Source: an uncultured Duncaniella sp. (lineage in GTDB: Bacteria > Bacteroidota > Bacteroidia > Bacteroidales > Muribaculaceae). Taken from it: DNA of 64,000 nt. A model generated the notes under the pieces. The model was given only the letters and a program-made list of their open reading frames with translations, was not told the origin of the DNA and ran no database searches. Shown here in pieces: positions 34,082 to 41,779 of this stretch (position 1 is its first letter; the number at the start of each line of letters is the position of its first letter). The stretch spans positions 186,001-250,000 of the forward strand of contig CATWQI010000002.1 in NCBI GenBank assembly GCA_958352885.1. Reading direction: 5' to 3'. The translations under genes were made by a program, and so were the position numbers.

Positions 34082-35156
34082 TTATCAGGTTGTTAAGTGC
34101 TTCGAGGACTTCGGATGGGTCCATAACTATACCTCCCATTCTGCCAAAGTGCTTGACCGGGAGAATGTTGCCGAGGCTGAGACGGACATCTTCAATCATC
34201 TGTCCGGCATTAAGCTCGACTACGAGTATCTTTTTGACCTGTCGGGAGAGTCTGTCAATTTCCTTGGACGGGAATGGCCAAAGGGTGATGGGGCGTAGAA
34301 GTCCGACCTTGATGCCCTGTGCGCGGGCTTCCTCAATGGCTTTCTGGCATATTCGTGCCACAGAACCGAAAGCTACGATTAGGTATTCGCAATCCTCAGT
34401 GGCATATTCCTGGCAGCGCACCTCGTTTTCGGTGATTAGGGAGTACGTATTCTGCAGACGGATATTGTTGCGTTCCATTCCTACAGGGTCGAGCTCGAGT
34501 GTAGTCATGATGTTTGGCTTGCGGTCAGCGGGGCGGCCTGTTACAGCCCACGGGCATTGTTGTGCAATCTCCTCGTCGGTGCGCCGGGGACGCTGTGGGG
34601 GAAGTACGACTTTTTCCATCATCTGTCCTACTATGCCGTCGGCAAGCATCATGACCGGAGTGCGGTACTTGAATGCGAGGTCGAATCCGAGTCCCACAAA
34701 GTCAGCCATCTCCTGTACTGACGACGGAGCGAGGACTATCAGGTGGTAGTCACCGTGCCCACCGCCTTTAGTTGCCTGAAAATAGTCGGCTTGCGATGGC
34801 TGGATTGTGCCGAGTCCGGGTCCTCCGCGCATGCAGTTGATGATGAGGGCGGGAAGTTCGCCTGCGGCGATGTAGGATATGCCTTCCTGCTTGAGGCTTA
34901 CGCCAGGGCTTGATGATGATGTCATGCAGGCTTTGCCGGTTGCGGCTCCGCCGTATACCATATTGATGGCGGCGACTTCGCTTTCCGCCTGGAGCACTAC
35001 CATTCCGGTGGTCTCCCAGGGCATTAGTTCCTCGAGGGTCTCAAGGATTTCACTCTGCGGGGTTATTGGGTATCCGAAATAGCCGTCTACGCCATAGCGG
35101 ACTGCTGCGTGTGCTATGGCTTCGTTGCCTTTCATCAATCTAACTTCGTCTTCCAT
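34074..35156 (-). CDS. vorB: 2-oxoacid:ferredoxin oxidoreductase alpha subunit (VorB-like)
   Basis: 360 residues from ATG 35156 (MEDEVRLMKGNEAIAHAAV). The open frame continues 56 codons upstream, but that stretch is Ser/Thr-rich, overlaps the ferredoxin gene and is not conserved-looking, so it is left out. Key blocks: GYFGYPITPQSEI, QAESEVAAINMVYGGA, TSSSSPGVSLKQEGISY and MRGGPGLGTIQPSQADYFQ. This combination is commonly annotated 3-methyl-2-oxobutanoate dehydrogenase VorB. It lies between the ferredoxin and beta-subunit genes. Confidence 0.9.
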   Translation of the reverse strand: MEDEVRLMKGNEAIAHAAVRYGVDGYFGYPITPQSEILETLEELMPWETTGMVVLQAESEVAAINMVYGGAATGKACMTSSSSPGVSLKQEGISYIAAGELPALIINCMRGGPGLGTIQPSQADYFQATKGGGHGDYHLIVLAPSSVQEMADFVGLGFDLAFKYRTPVMMLADGIVGQMMEKVVLPPQRPRRTDEEIAQQCPWAVTGRPADRKPNIMTTLELDPVGMERNNIRLQNTYSLITENEVRCQEYATEDCEYLIVAFGSVARICQKAIEEARAQGIKVGLLRPITLWPFPSKEIDRLSRQVKKILVVELNAGQMIEDVRLSLGNILPVKHFGRMGGIVMDPSEVLEALNNLIND

Positions 35157-35205
35157 ATATATTGTGTGATAGGAGGTGAGAGGTGTAATGGTGGAGTTAA
35201 TGGGA

Positions 35206-35436
35206 TTATTTCTGCACGAGGCGGTAGACTGTGATGCATCCGTCGGGGCAGACTGTGGCGCATGCCGCACATCCGATGCACTTGTCTGGGTTTTCGTCGG
35301 TGACAAAGTGATAGCCTCGGTCATTCACCTCCTTAGGCTGGAGAGCGAGGACGTCGCAAGGGCAAGCTACGACACAGAGGTCGCAACCTTTACATCTTTC
35401 TCGGTTAATTTCAACAGCGCCAATAATTTTTGCCAT
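35206..35436 (-). CDS. 4Fe-4S dicluster ferredoxin subunit of the oxidoreductase
   Basis: 76 residues with two CxxCxxCxxxCP motifs: CKGCDLCVVACP and CIGCAACATVCP. It supplies the electron path for the Vor-type enzyme and is the first gene of the operon, 49 bases before the alpha subunit start. No membrane or signal segment. The 233 bases upstream are A/T-rich with no clear consensus promoter that I can place. Confidence 0.93.
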   Translation of the reverse strand: MAKIIGAVEINRERCKGCDLCVVACPCDVLALQPKEVNDRGYHFVTDENPDKCIGCAACATVCPDGCITVYRLVQK

Positions 35437-35669
35437 ATCTTACTGTTCACAGTGAGTTCATAGAGGGGAGGGGGATACTTGCTCACAAAATTTATAAAAA
35501 TGCTCCTATGTCGGAGCCGGTTTCATTATACTATTTCAACACAAATTTATTAAAATTTCTTAGGACTGCCTAAGGTTTAATAAAACTTTAACCATTGGCA
35601 CATTTCCAGTTATAATGCGCAATCAAAGTAAAAAATGCTTATATATAACCTATTATGGGGCAAAATGGT

Positions 35670-36356
35670 TTAATTGTTCTTGCGAAATGTGAAGATTTGT
35701 TTATCGAGGTTTGAGTTCGAGACATGAAGATTGACTCCAAGCACCTCCGGACGCTCCCATATTTCCGATATGTCGAATGACGCATAGTATCGCCGTTCGT
35801 GGTAATCGGTAGGTTCAGCCATTATATGGACGAGATAAAGTTCCGGGCAGGATGTGCCGATGGTCTGTTCGTCTGCCACAATGCAGAATATCCGTGGCTC
35901 ACGGTCGTATGTGATGCTGACATGAAAATTGAGGTAGGAGCCTGTGCGCCAGGCGCTGTACAGGTATACCTTGTCACGTGCCCATTCAGGATATTCGCTG
36001 ATATTTTCGATGCGCAGGGGCGACTGGTTGATTACGGCGGCGGAGCGGAGCGATATCTGCCCTGACGTGTAAGGCTTGTTGCTTTCCGGCACGTAAGATA
36101 TGAAAACTCGTTTCCCGGTCGGGTCGTCACCTTCGCCTTCAGCCGGAATCGGTATGATTCTGTCAGCGTATAGCGTAGCTTCGGGAGTGTCGTTGACCTG
36201 GCGTACAGTGAATTGAGCCGAACCGCCTATGTTGCCTTCGAAAGTGGCTATGTCCCAGTAGATCATTTCAACGGGACCGTCATATCCTTTGTCGGAGATG
36301 CAGGCAGTTGAGAGCAAGAAGATAAGTGCTGGGAGAATAGTGCGCATGTAGGTCAT
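35670..36356 (-). CDS. NigD-like lipoprotein
   Basis: 228 residues with a lipoprotein signal (ALIFLLSTACIS, Cys19). The body has the NigD layout: an N-terminal OB-like half, then a beta-sandwich half with GSYLNFHVSI, CPELYLVHIM and the RRYYASFDIS strand. NigD-like proteins are Bacteroidales lipoproteins first noted in nigerythrin-type operons; their role is unknown. It is upstream of lolD by a short gap but unlikely to be functionally linked. A second start at codon 4 (MRTILPAL) is equally good. Confidence 0.65.
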   Translation of the reverse strand: MTYMRTILPALIFLLSTACISDKGYDGPVEMIYWDIATFEGNIGGSAQFTVRQVNDTPEATLYADRIIPIPAEGEGDDPTGKRVFISYVPESNKPYTSGQISLRSAAVINQSPLRIENISEYPEWARDKVYLYSAWRTGSYLNFHVSITYDREPRIFCIVADEQTIGTSCPELYLVHIMAEPTDYHERRYYASFDISEIWERPEVLGVNLHVSNSNLDKQIFTFRKNN

Positions 36357-36375
36357 AGGTGAAGTGGGAATATGA

Positions 36376-37029
36376 TTAGGTGCTTATTTTGCCGTCACGC
36401 ATGTGTATGATGCGGTCGGAGTTGACAGCAAGTGATTCGTCGTGTGTCACTATTATGAATGTCTTGCCTGTCGAGGCACGTAGCTCGAAGAACAGGCGGT
36501 AAAGCTCCTCTCGATTGTGGGAGTCGAGGCTGCCCGACGGTTCGTCGGCAAGTATGACTTTGGGGTCGTTGATGAGTGCGCGAGCGGCTGCCGCTCGTTG
36601 GCGTTCACCGCCCGAAAGTTGTGCCGGACGATGGTCGAGGCGTGAACCGAGTCCGAGGTCAGTGAGTATTTTTGCCGCACGTGTCATGGATTCCCGTCTG
36701 CCGGTGCCGGATATCATTGCCGGAAGTGCTACATTTTCCGTTACGGTAAATTCAGGCAGGAGCTGATGGAACTGGAATATGAATCCGACATTCGAATTTC
36801 TGAACCGGGCAAGCTGTGCCGGTTTCATGGTCACGATGTCGGAACCGTCGTACAGCACACTCCCTGAGTCGGGGCGGTCGAGAGAGCCTATGATTTGCAG
36901 CAAGGTAGTTTTGCCGGCTCCGCTTGGTCCGACGATTGTGAGAAACTCACCGTCATTTATGGTGAGGCTCACGTCGTCGAGCACACGGAGCCGGTCAAAG
37001 CTCTTGGATATGTTGCGGACTTCAATCAT
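36376..37029 (-). CDS. lolD: ABC transporter ATP-binding protein, LolD family
   Basis: 217 residues: Walker A GPSGAGKTT (34-42), Q-loop FIFQFHQLLPEFT, ABC signature LSGGERQRAAAARAL, Walker B VILADEPSGSLD and switch His in IIVTHDE. The FQFHQLLPEFTVTENV block is typical of LolD, the ATPase that drives lipoprotein release from the inner membrane through LolCE. No LolC/E permease gene is adjacent, so a MacB/FtsE-like partner elsewhere is possible. Ten bases separate it from pfkA upstream. Confidence 0.86.
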   Translation of the reverse strand: MIEVRNISKSFDRLRVLDDVSLTINDGEFLTIVGPSGAGKTTLLQIIGSLDRPDSGSVLYDGSDIVTMKPAQLARFRNSNVGFIFQFHQLLPEFTVTENVALPAMISGTGRRESMTRAAKILTDLGLGSRLDHRPAQLSGGERQRAAAARALINDPKVILADEPSGSLDSHNREELYRLFFELRASTGKTFIIVTHDESLAVNSDRIIHMRDGKIST

Positions 37030-37038
37030 GCGGCGTCA

Positions 37039-38019
37039 TCAGATTGATAGGCGGCGCAGTGTGTTGAGAAGCTCGCGGTTGATGGGCTTGTCATTCTTGA
37101 TTGCCTTGGAGAACGGCACGTAGCAAATCTCGTCGTTCCGGATGCCTATCATCACATTGCGCTGATCCTCGATGAGTGCGTCGATTGCGGCTGCGCCCAT
37201 GCGAGAGGCGAGGATGCGGTCGTAAGCTGTCGGAGAGCCGCCTCGCTGGAGGTGTCCGAGGATGGATACACGTACATCGTAGCCCGGATACTCGTTTTTG
37301 ACACGTTCGGCGAGTCCCATTGCGCCTCCTGTTACGGGGCTTTCTGCCACAAGTACGATGGATGAGTTCTTGCTTTTGCGGAAACCGTTCTGGATAAGTT
37401 CCGCCAGCTGGTCCACCTCGGTGGAGATTTCAGGGATGATGGCTGCCTCTGCGCCTGATGCTATGGCTCCGTTGAGGGCGAGGAAGCCGGCATCGCGACC
37501 CATCACTTCGATAAAGAAGAGACGTTCGTGGCTGGTGGCTGTGTCGCGGATTTTGTCGACGCACTCCATGATGGTGTTGAGTGCGGTGTCATAGCCTATC
37601 GTTGAGTCAGTTCCGTACAGGTCATTGTCGATGGTGCCGGGGAGACCTATGATTGGCAGGTTGAATTCATTGGCGAATATACGGGCGCCGGTGAGCGAAC
37701 CGTCACCGCCAATCACAACGAGAGCATCGATTTCATGACGCTTGAGGTTGTCATAGGCGAGCTGGCGGCCTTCGGGGGTTGTGAACTCCTTGCAGCGGGC
37801 TGTCTTGAGTATGGTGCCGCCTGCCTGGATGATATTTGATACGTTCTGGGTCTTGAACTCTACGATTTCGTCGGTGATGAGACCGCGGTAGCCTCGGTAG
37901 ATACCTTTGACACGCAGACCGCCGTAGATGGCTGAGCGGGTCACGGCGCGGATGGCGGCGTTCATGCCGGGGGCGTCACCTCCTGAGGTGAGAATGCCCA
38001 CGCATTTAATCTGTGACAT
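37039..38019 (-). CDS. pfkA: ATP-dependent 6-phosphofructokinase
   Basis: 326 residues. ATP-binding TSGGDAPGMNAAIR (11-24), the GGDGS loop (104-108), whose Gly (not Asp) indicates ATP rather than pyrophosphate as donor, and catalytic PGTIDND (127-133). A typical bacterial PfkA length; it phosphorylates fructose-6-phosphate in glycolysis. A strong promoter box lies 42 bases upstream, and lolD probably reads from the same transcript. Confidence 0.94.
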   Translation of the reverse strand: MSQIKCVGILTSGGDAPGMNAAIRAVTRSAIYGGLRVKGIYRGYRGLITDEIVEFKTQNVSNIIQAGGTILKTARCKEFTTPEGRQLAYDNLKRHEIDALVVIGGDGSLTGARIFANEFNLPIIGLPGTIDNDLYGTDSTIGYDTALNTIMECVDKIRDTATSHERLFFIEVMGRDAGFLALNGAIASGAEAAIIPEISTEVDQLAELIQNGFRKSKNSSIVLVAESPVTGGAMGLAERVKNEYPGYDVRVSILGHLQRGGSPTAYDRILASRMGAAAIDALIEDQRNVMIGIRNDEICYVPFSKAIKNDKPINRELLNTLRRLSI

Positions 38020-38060
38020 ATCTGTTCTTAGTATATTGGTTACCTATTGAAAACTTCCCC

Positions 38061-38069
38061 GCAAAGGTA
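38061..38069 (-). promoter_or_regulatory. -7 promoter box for pfkA
   Basis: Minus strand TACCTTTGC, a full match to the Bacteroidota -7 consensus, giving a leader of about 35 bases. The -33 element is weak. Confidence 0.6.
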
Positions 38070-38102
38070 GGGATTTTTTTATAAACAATCGATGGCGGTT
38101 TT

Positions 38103-38942
38103 TTATAAAATTGTGGCTGAAATTATGCGTATATCCTCGATTGGGCGGTCATTGCCGTCAGTTTCGGCTTTTTGAATCTTGTCCACGACATCCATGCCTG
38201 AGATTACGCGTCCGAACACTGTGTAGCTGCCGTCGAGATGCGGTGTGCCCCCTTCGTTCATATAGGTTTCACGCATTTCGGGGGTGTAGATTACGGAGTC
38301 GCCGGCTGTCAGCTTCTCGGTTTCTGCCACGAGCTGTTCCTGGAGTGCCTGGAGTCCTGCCTGGTCACGGTTGCGTCGCAGACTCATTATTGAGTCGCGG
38401 TGCTGAGAGGCAAGGCTGTCAAACACTTCCTGCTTGCGGCGCATCAGAGCCTGGCGTTCCATGTTGTCAAGCTGTCCGGCGGTGAATTTCTTGCCGGTGA
38501 CGATGTAGAACTGCGAGCCTGACGATTTTTTCTGCGGGTTTACGTTGTCACCCTGTCGTGCGGCGGCGATGGCTCCTCGGTGATGGTAATGTGTGGGGAA
38601 GAGGAACTCTGCATCGAGTTCGTATGGCACATCGCCTCCGCCGAGCATTTTGCCCTTGGGAGCGTCTTTTGAGTTGGGGTCGCCGGTCTGGACCATGAAG
38701 TCGTTGATGACACGGTGGAAAAGCACGCCGTCATAGTGTCCTTCCTTGACGAGTTTCACAAAATTGTCGCGGTGGCGGGGAGTATCGCCGTAAAGCTCGA
38801 TGGTGATGTCGCCGAGTGTGGTTTTAAGGAGTACCTTCACATCGGCGGAATTGCTTGTGTTATTATCCATATCGGTGGGTGTTTGCGCCTGCGCGCCTAT
38901 TATGGCGGCAATGGCGAGAATGATAGATGTCAGATATTTCAT
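38103..38942 (-). CDS. secreted cyclophilin-type peptidyl-prolyl isomerase
   Basis: 279 residues from ATG 38942, where a signal peptide starts (KYLTSIILAIAAIIGAQAQ). An in-frame ATG 16 codons earlier precedes a non-signal-like stretch. Cyclophilin blocks: GDITIELYGDTPRHRDNFVKL, FHRVINDFMVQTGDP and YTVFGRVISGMDVVDKI. An insertion of about 80 charged residues (about 150-230, helical) separates the middle and end of the domain, as often in Bacteroidetes homologues. It helps fold proteins in the periplasm. Confidence 0.9.
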   Translation of the reverse strand: MKYLTSIILAIAAIIGAQAQTPTDMDNNTSNSADVKVLLKTTLGDITIELYGDTPRHRDNFVKLVKEGHYDGVLFHRVINDFMVQTGDPNSKDAPKGKMLGGGDVPYELDAEFLFPTHYHHRGAIAAARQGDNVNPQKKSSGSQFYIVTGKKFTAGQLDNMERQALMRRKQEVFDSLASQHRDSIMSLRRNRDQAGLQALQEQLVAETEKLTAGDSVIYTPEMRETYMNEGGTPHLDGSYTVFGRVISGMDVVDKIQKAETDGNDRPIEDIRIISATIL

Positions 38943-39018
38943 GTCGTATGATAAACCTCGCATGGAGTCAAAGAATATATTAAGTGGCAAATTTAAATAA
39001 AATATGCGAGAAATTCCC

Positions 39019-39027
39019 TAATTTTGC
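39019..39027 (+). promoter_or_regulatory. -7 promoter box for the GT4 gene
   Basis: TAATTTTGC, full consensus, about 42 bases before the ATG at 39070; no clear -33. Confidence 0.5.
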
Positions 39028-39069
39028 CGGAAAACTGGAACTGAACTTATAAAAACAATCTCAATATTT

Positions 39070-40200
39070 ATGCTTATCGGCTTTGACGCAAAGAAGATTG
39101 TATCCAATCTCACAGGTATAGGCAATTACAGCCGCGGTCTGGTAAACCTGCTTAGCGCAGACGGCGCGGACAAGTGTGTGCTTTTCGCCCCGGACAAGGG
39201 CAATGACAGGTGTCTGTCCGGGCTGGACATGAACGGTAATGTCGAGTTCGTGTACAGCGGAAGCGGTTCGGGGATAGGGAAGAACTACTGGCGTAATTTC
39301 TCTATGGTCAATGATATAAAGCGCAGCGGTGTCGATTTGTTCCATGGGGTGAGCAATGAGCTCCCTTTCGGAATCGCGAAAGCGGGATGCAAGACTGTGG
39401 TGACCATACATGACCTCATATTCATCCGCTATCCGCATACGTATGACTTCCTGTCAAGGAAAATACTTGAGGTCAAGACCCGTTATGCCTGCCGTGTGGC
39501 TGACCGCATAATAGCGGTGAGCGAGCAGACCAAGCGTGACATTGTGGAATTCTACGGTGTCGCTCCTGAGAAAATAGATGTGCTGTACCAGGGTTGCCAT
39601 GCCGCTTTCAAGCGTCGTGTGAGCGCTGACGAGATGGCTGAGGTGAGACGGATTTATGATTTGCCGGAGCGCTATATGGTGAGCGTGGGCACTATCGAGG
39701 AGCGTAAGAACCATCGCACTGTGGTCGACGCTGTGTCAAGGCTCACCGACGACGTGCCGCTGCTGATAGTGAGCAAGCGCACTCGTCTCCAACGGAAGAT
39801 TGAGGAGCAGATCGAGCGGCTCGGGCTCGGCGACAGGGTGAGGATTATAAACGGTGTGCCGTTCAATCATCTTCCCGCCTTGTACCAGGGGAGCGAGCTC
39901 GCCATATATCTGTCGTACTTCGAGGGATTCGGCATACCTGTGCTTGAGGGGATAACTTCGGGAGTCCCGGTGATTGCCGCCACCGGTTCGTGCCTTGAGG
40001 AGGCAGGTGGCAAGGGTGCCGTGTACTGTGACCCGTTTGACGCCGCAGGTGTGGCTGAGGCGATGCACTCTCTGCTCACCTCGCCCGAGAGGCGCGGCGA
40101 ACTTGTGGCGGAAGGTGAGAAGCATATTGCCGCTTTCACCGACGAGGTGCTCGGCGCAAACATCAGGGCGTTCTATGAGAAGCTCCTCCGGGGTGCTTGA
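39070..40200 (+). CDS. family 4 glycosyltransferase
   Basis: 376 residues, GT-B fold. N-terminal acceptor half opens MLIGFDAKKIVSNLTGIGNYS (the GIGNY loop of GT4 mannosyl/rhamnosyl-type enzymes); the nucleotide-sugar half has YMVSVGTIEERKNH and the E-x7-E-like site in SYFEGFGIPVLEG. No membrane segment. It stands alone, so donor and acceptor cannot be assigned; O-antigen or capsule-like glycan assembly is possible. Confidence 0.85.
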   Translation: MLIGFDAKKIVSNLTGIGNYSRGLVNLLSADGADKCVLFAPDKGNDRCLSGLDMNGNVEFVYSGSGSGIGKNYWRNFSMVNDIKRSGVDLFHGVSNELPFGIAKAGCKTVVTIHDLIFIRYPHTYDFLSRKILEVKTRYACRVADRIIAVSEQTKRDIVEFYGVAPEKIDVLYQGCHAAFKRRVSADEMAEVRRIYDLPERYMVSVGTIEERKNHRTVVDAVSRLTDDVPLLIVSKRTRLQRKIEEQIERLGLGDRVRIINGVPFNHLPALYQGSELAIYLSYFEGFGIPVLEGITSGVPVIAATGSCLEEAGGKGAVYCDPFDAAGVAEAMHSLLTSPERRGELVAEGEKHIAAFTDEVLGANIRAFYEKLLRGA

Positions 40201-40222
40201 ACGCTCCGCCGGTAACTGCCAT

Positions 40223-40242
40223 ACGGGTCTTTAGGGACCCGT
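40223..40242. terminator. hairpin between converging genes
   Basis: ACGGGTC (40223-40229) and GACCCGT (40236-40242), six-base loop, located between the GT4 stop and the end of the next leftward gene. Confidence 0.5.
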
Positions 40243-40258
40243 TGGTGTGATACGGGGC

Positions 40259-40636
40259 TTAGATGCCCTGCGGCGGGAGCAGACGCTTATAGATGCGGCG
40301 GAAATTATCGTCGGATGCGGCAAGTTCGGCGGCGCGTTCCTCATAGTCCGCACCCCATATGCTCTGGATGAGGTCGGGGAGATATTTGCGCTCGCGGTCT
40401 TTCTCGATTGCCGAAGCTATCAGTCTGCCGATTATAGGGGCGTAAAGCTGTGCGTCTATGGCGTATAGATAGCGGGCGGCGGACACGACAAACTGTCCGG
40501 AGCCGTCGACGAGTATCATGTTATCGACAAGCTCGTCCATGATGTCATCGCATGCGCCTATGTGGTTGGCGATATATTCGTAAGTCAACAGACCGTCCGG
40601 GTCCTGTGATAATTCTTTTTTTAAGTCCTGTTCCAT
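40259..40636 (-). CDS. conserved hypothetical protein, small acidic and helical
   Basis: 125 residues from ATG 40636 (MEQDLKKELSQDPDG). The frame extends to 40669, but that ATG overlaps the -7 box at 40666-40674, so it cannot be translated. The protein is acidic, predicted mostly helical, with no signal, cysteine pattern or recognised domain; the C-terminus RRIYKRLLPPQGI is basic. Not recognised. It has its own strong promoter. Confidence 0.65.
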   Translation of the reverse strand: MEQDLKKELSQDPDGLLTYEYIANHIGACDDIMDELVDNMILVDGSGQFVVSAARYLYAIDAQLYAPIIGRLIASAIEKDRERKYLPDLIQSIWGADYEERAAELAASDDNFRRIYKRLLPPQGI

Positions 40637-40665
40637 GGTGTTGGAAGTGGTTATGAGAAATTTCC

Positions 40666-40674
40666 GCAAAGGTA
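40666..40674 (-). promoter_or_regulatory. promoter of the small helical protein gene
   Basis: Minus strand TACCTTTGC with TTTG at 40695-40698, a 20-base gap: both elements are exact. It fixes the translation start at 40636. Confidence 0.7.
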
Positions 40675-40775
40675 CTAAGATTCGGTCAATTATCCAAATG
40701 TGGTCAAAATGGCGGAATTTTTGTCTTGATAAGATAAAAAAACGGATAAATGAGGCGTACTGTGGAAATTTTGAC

Positions 40776-40783
40776 TAAATTTG
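40776..40783 (+). promoter_or_regulatory. -7 box for the AraC regulator gene
   Basis: TAAATTTG, 26 bases before the ATG at 40809. -33 not obvious. Confidence 0.45.
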
Positions 40784-40808
40784 TGAGAATCTATCACTGA
40801 ACGTTATC

Positions 40809-41723
40809 ATGGGAAAGGTCATAAATCTATCGCAACTCACATCGCTCTCCAAGGTTTCAACGGAATTTTCCAACCTCAGCGATGATTATATCTTCACTCG
40901 TATCACCGAGTCCAACCAGATACCCATCCTCACCACCAATCCGGTGAGAATCGACGGAATGACATGGGTGCTCTGTTTCAGCGGGCGTATTGATATGGAG
41001 GTGAACCTCACCCCGTGCGTCATGAATGCCAACTCTGTGGCGATAATCGACCCCGGCTCGATAGTTGAAATCAAGAATGTGGACTGGTCAAACCTGGACT
41101 GCTACATGCTTTTCGTGTCCCCCGAGTTCATGAACGACATAAACTATGACCTCAATGTGCTTTCGACCATAGCTCCCCTTGGCACCATCGAGGCGAGAAA
41201 ACGCAGAGTGCTTGACCTGACAGCCGACGAGGTGAAGATTCTGAAAAGTTACTATGAGATACTGCACCTGAACACCACACAGAAAGCCGACAGCGTATAC
41301 ACGAAGTCTATAGCCCGGTGCATGATGGCGGCGCTCACTTACCAGATGATACAGATTGTGATGCAGCGCCTGAACAATACGGAGCATGACGAGCGTCCCC
41401 GCTCGCGCCGTTCGGGATATGTGTCGGACTTCATGGGGCTTGTGCGTCTCCACCACAAGAAGGAGCGCATGGTGGCGTTCTATGCCGAGAAGCTCTTCAT
41501 ATCGCCCAAATATCTCTCGCTGATTATCAAGGAGGCGCTGGGGCGTTCGGCTGCCGAGGTGATAGACGAGTATGTGATACTTGAGGCGAAGAATCTGCTC
41601 AGGTTCTCGGGAAAGAATATACAGCAGGTGGCGTATGAGCTCAATTTCCCCAACCAGTCCTCGTTCGGCAAATACTTCAAGCATCTCACCGGCATGTCGC
41701 CCTCGGAGTTCCAGCGCTCCTGA
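40809..41723 (+). CDS. AraC family transcriptional regulator
   Basis: 304 residues: an N-terminal cupin-like sensing half (about 20-170) and a C-terminal AraC double helix-turn-helix (about 205-304) with SPKYLSLIIKEALGRSAAEVID and the closing FPNQSSFGKYFKHLTGMSPSEFQ signature. No membrane segment. The ATPase/DUF4435 gene starts 56 bases downstream in the same direction and could be its target or just a co-transcribed neighbour. Inducer unknown. Confidence 0.92.
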   Translation: MGKVINLSQLTSLSKVSTEFSNLSDDYIFTRITESNQIPILTTNPVRIDGMTWVLCFSGRIDMEVNLTPCVMNANSVAIIDPGSIVEIKNVDWSNLDCYMLFVSPEFMNDINYDLNVLSTIAPLGTIEARKRRVLDLTADEVKILKSYYEILHLNTTQKADSVYTKSIARCMMAALTYQMIQIVMQRLNNTEHDERPRSRRSGYVSDFMGLVRLHHKKERMVAFYAEKLFISPKYLSLIIKEALGRSAAEVIDEYVILEAKNLLRFSGKNIQQVAYELNFPNQSSFGKYFKHLTGMSPSEFQRS

Positions 41724-41779
41724 CCGGGGTGCCGTTCCGTCAATCTACCTATATCAGACCTACATTAGACAGTAATACA

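Noticed and set aside
34074..35324. Longer form of the Vor alpha subunit starting at 35324
   Set aside because: The extra 56 residues are low-complexity, overlap the ferredoxin gene and precede the family's normal start.
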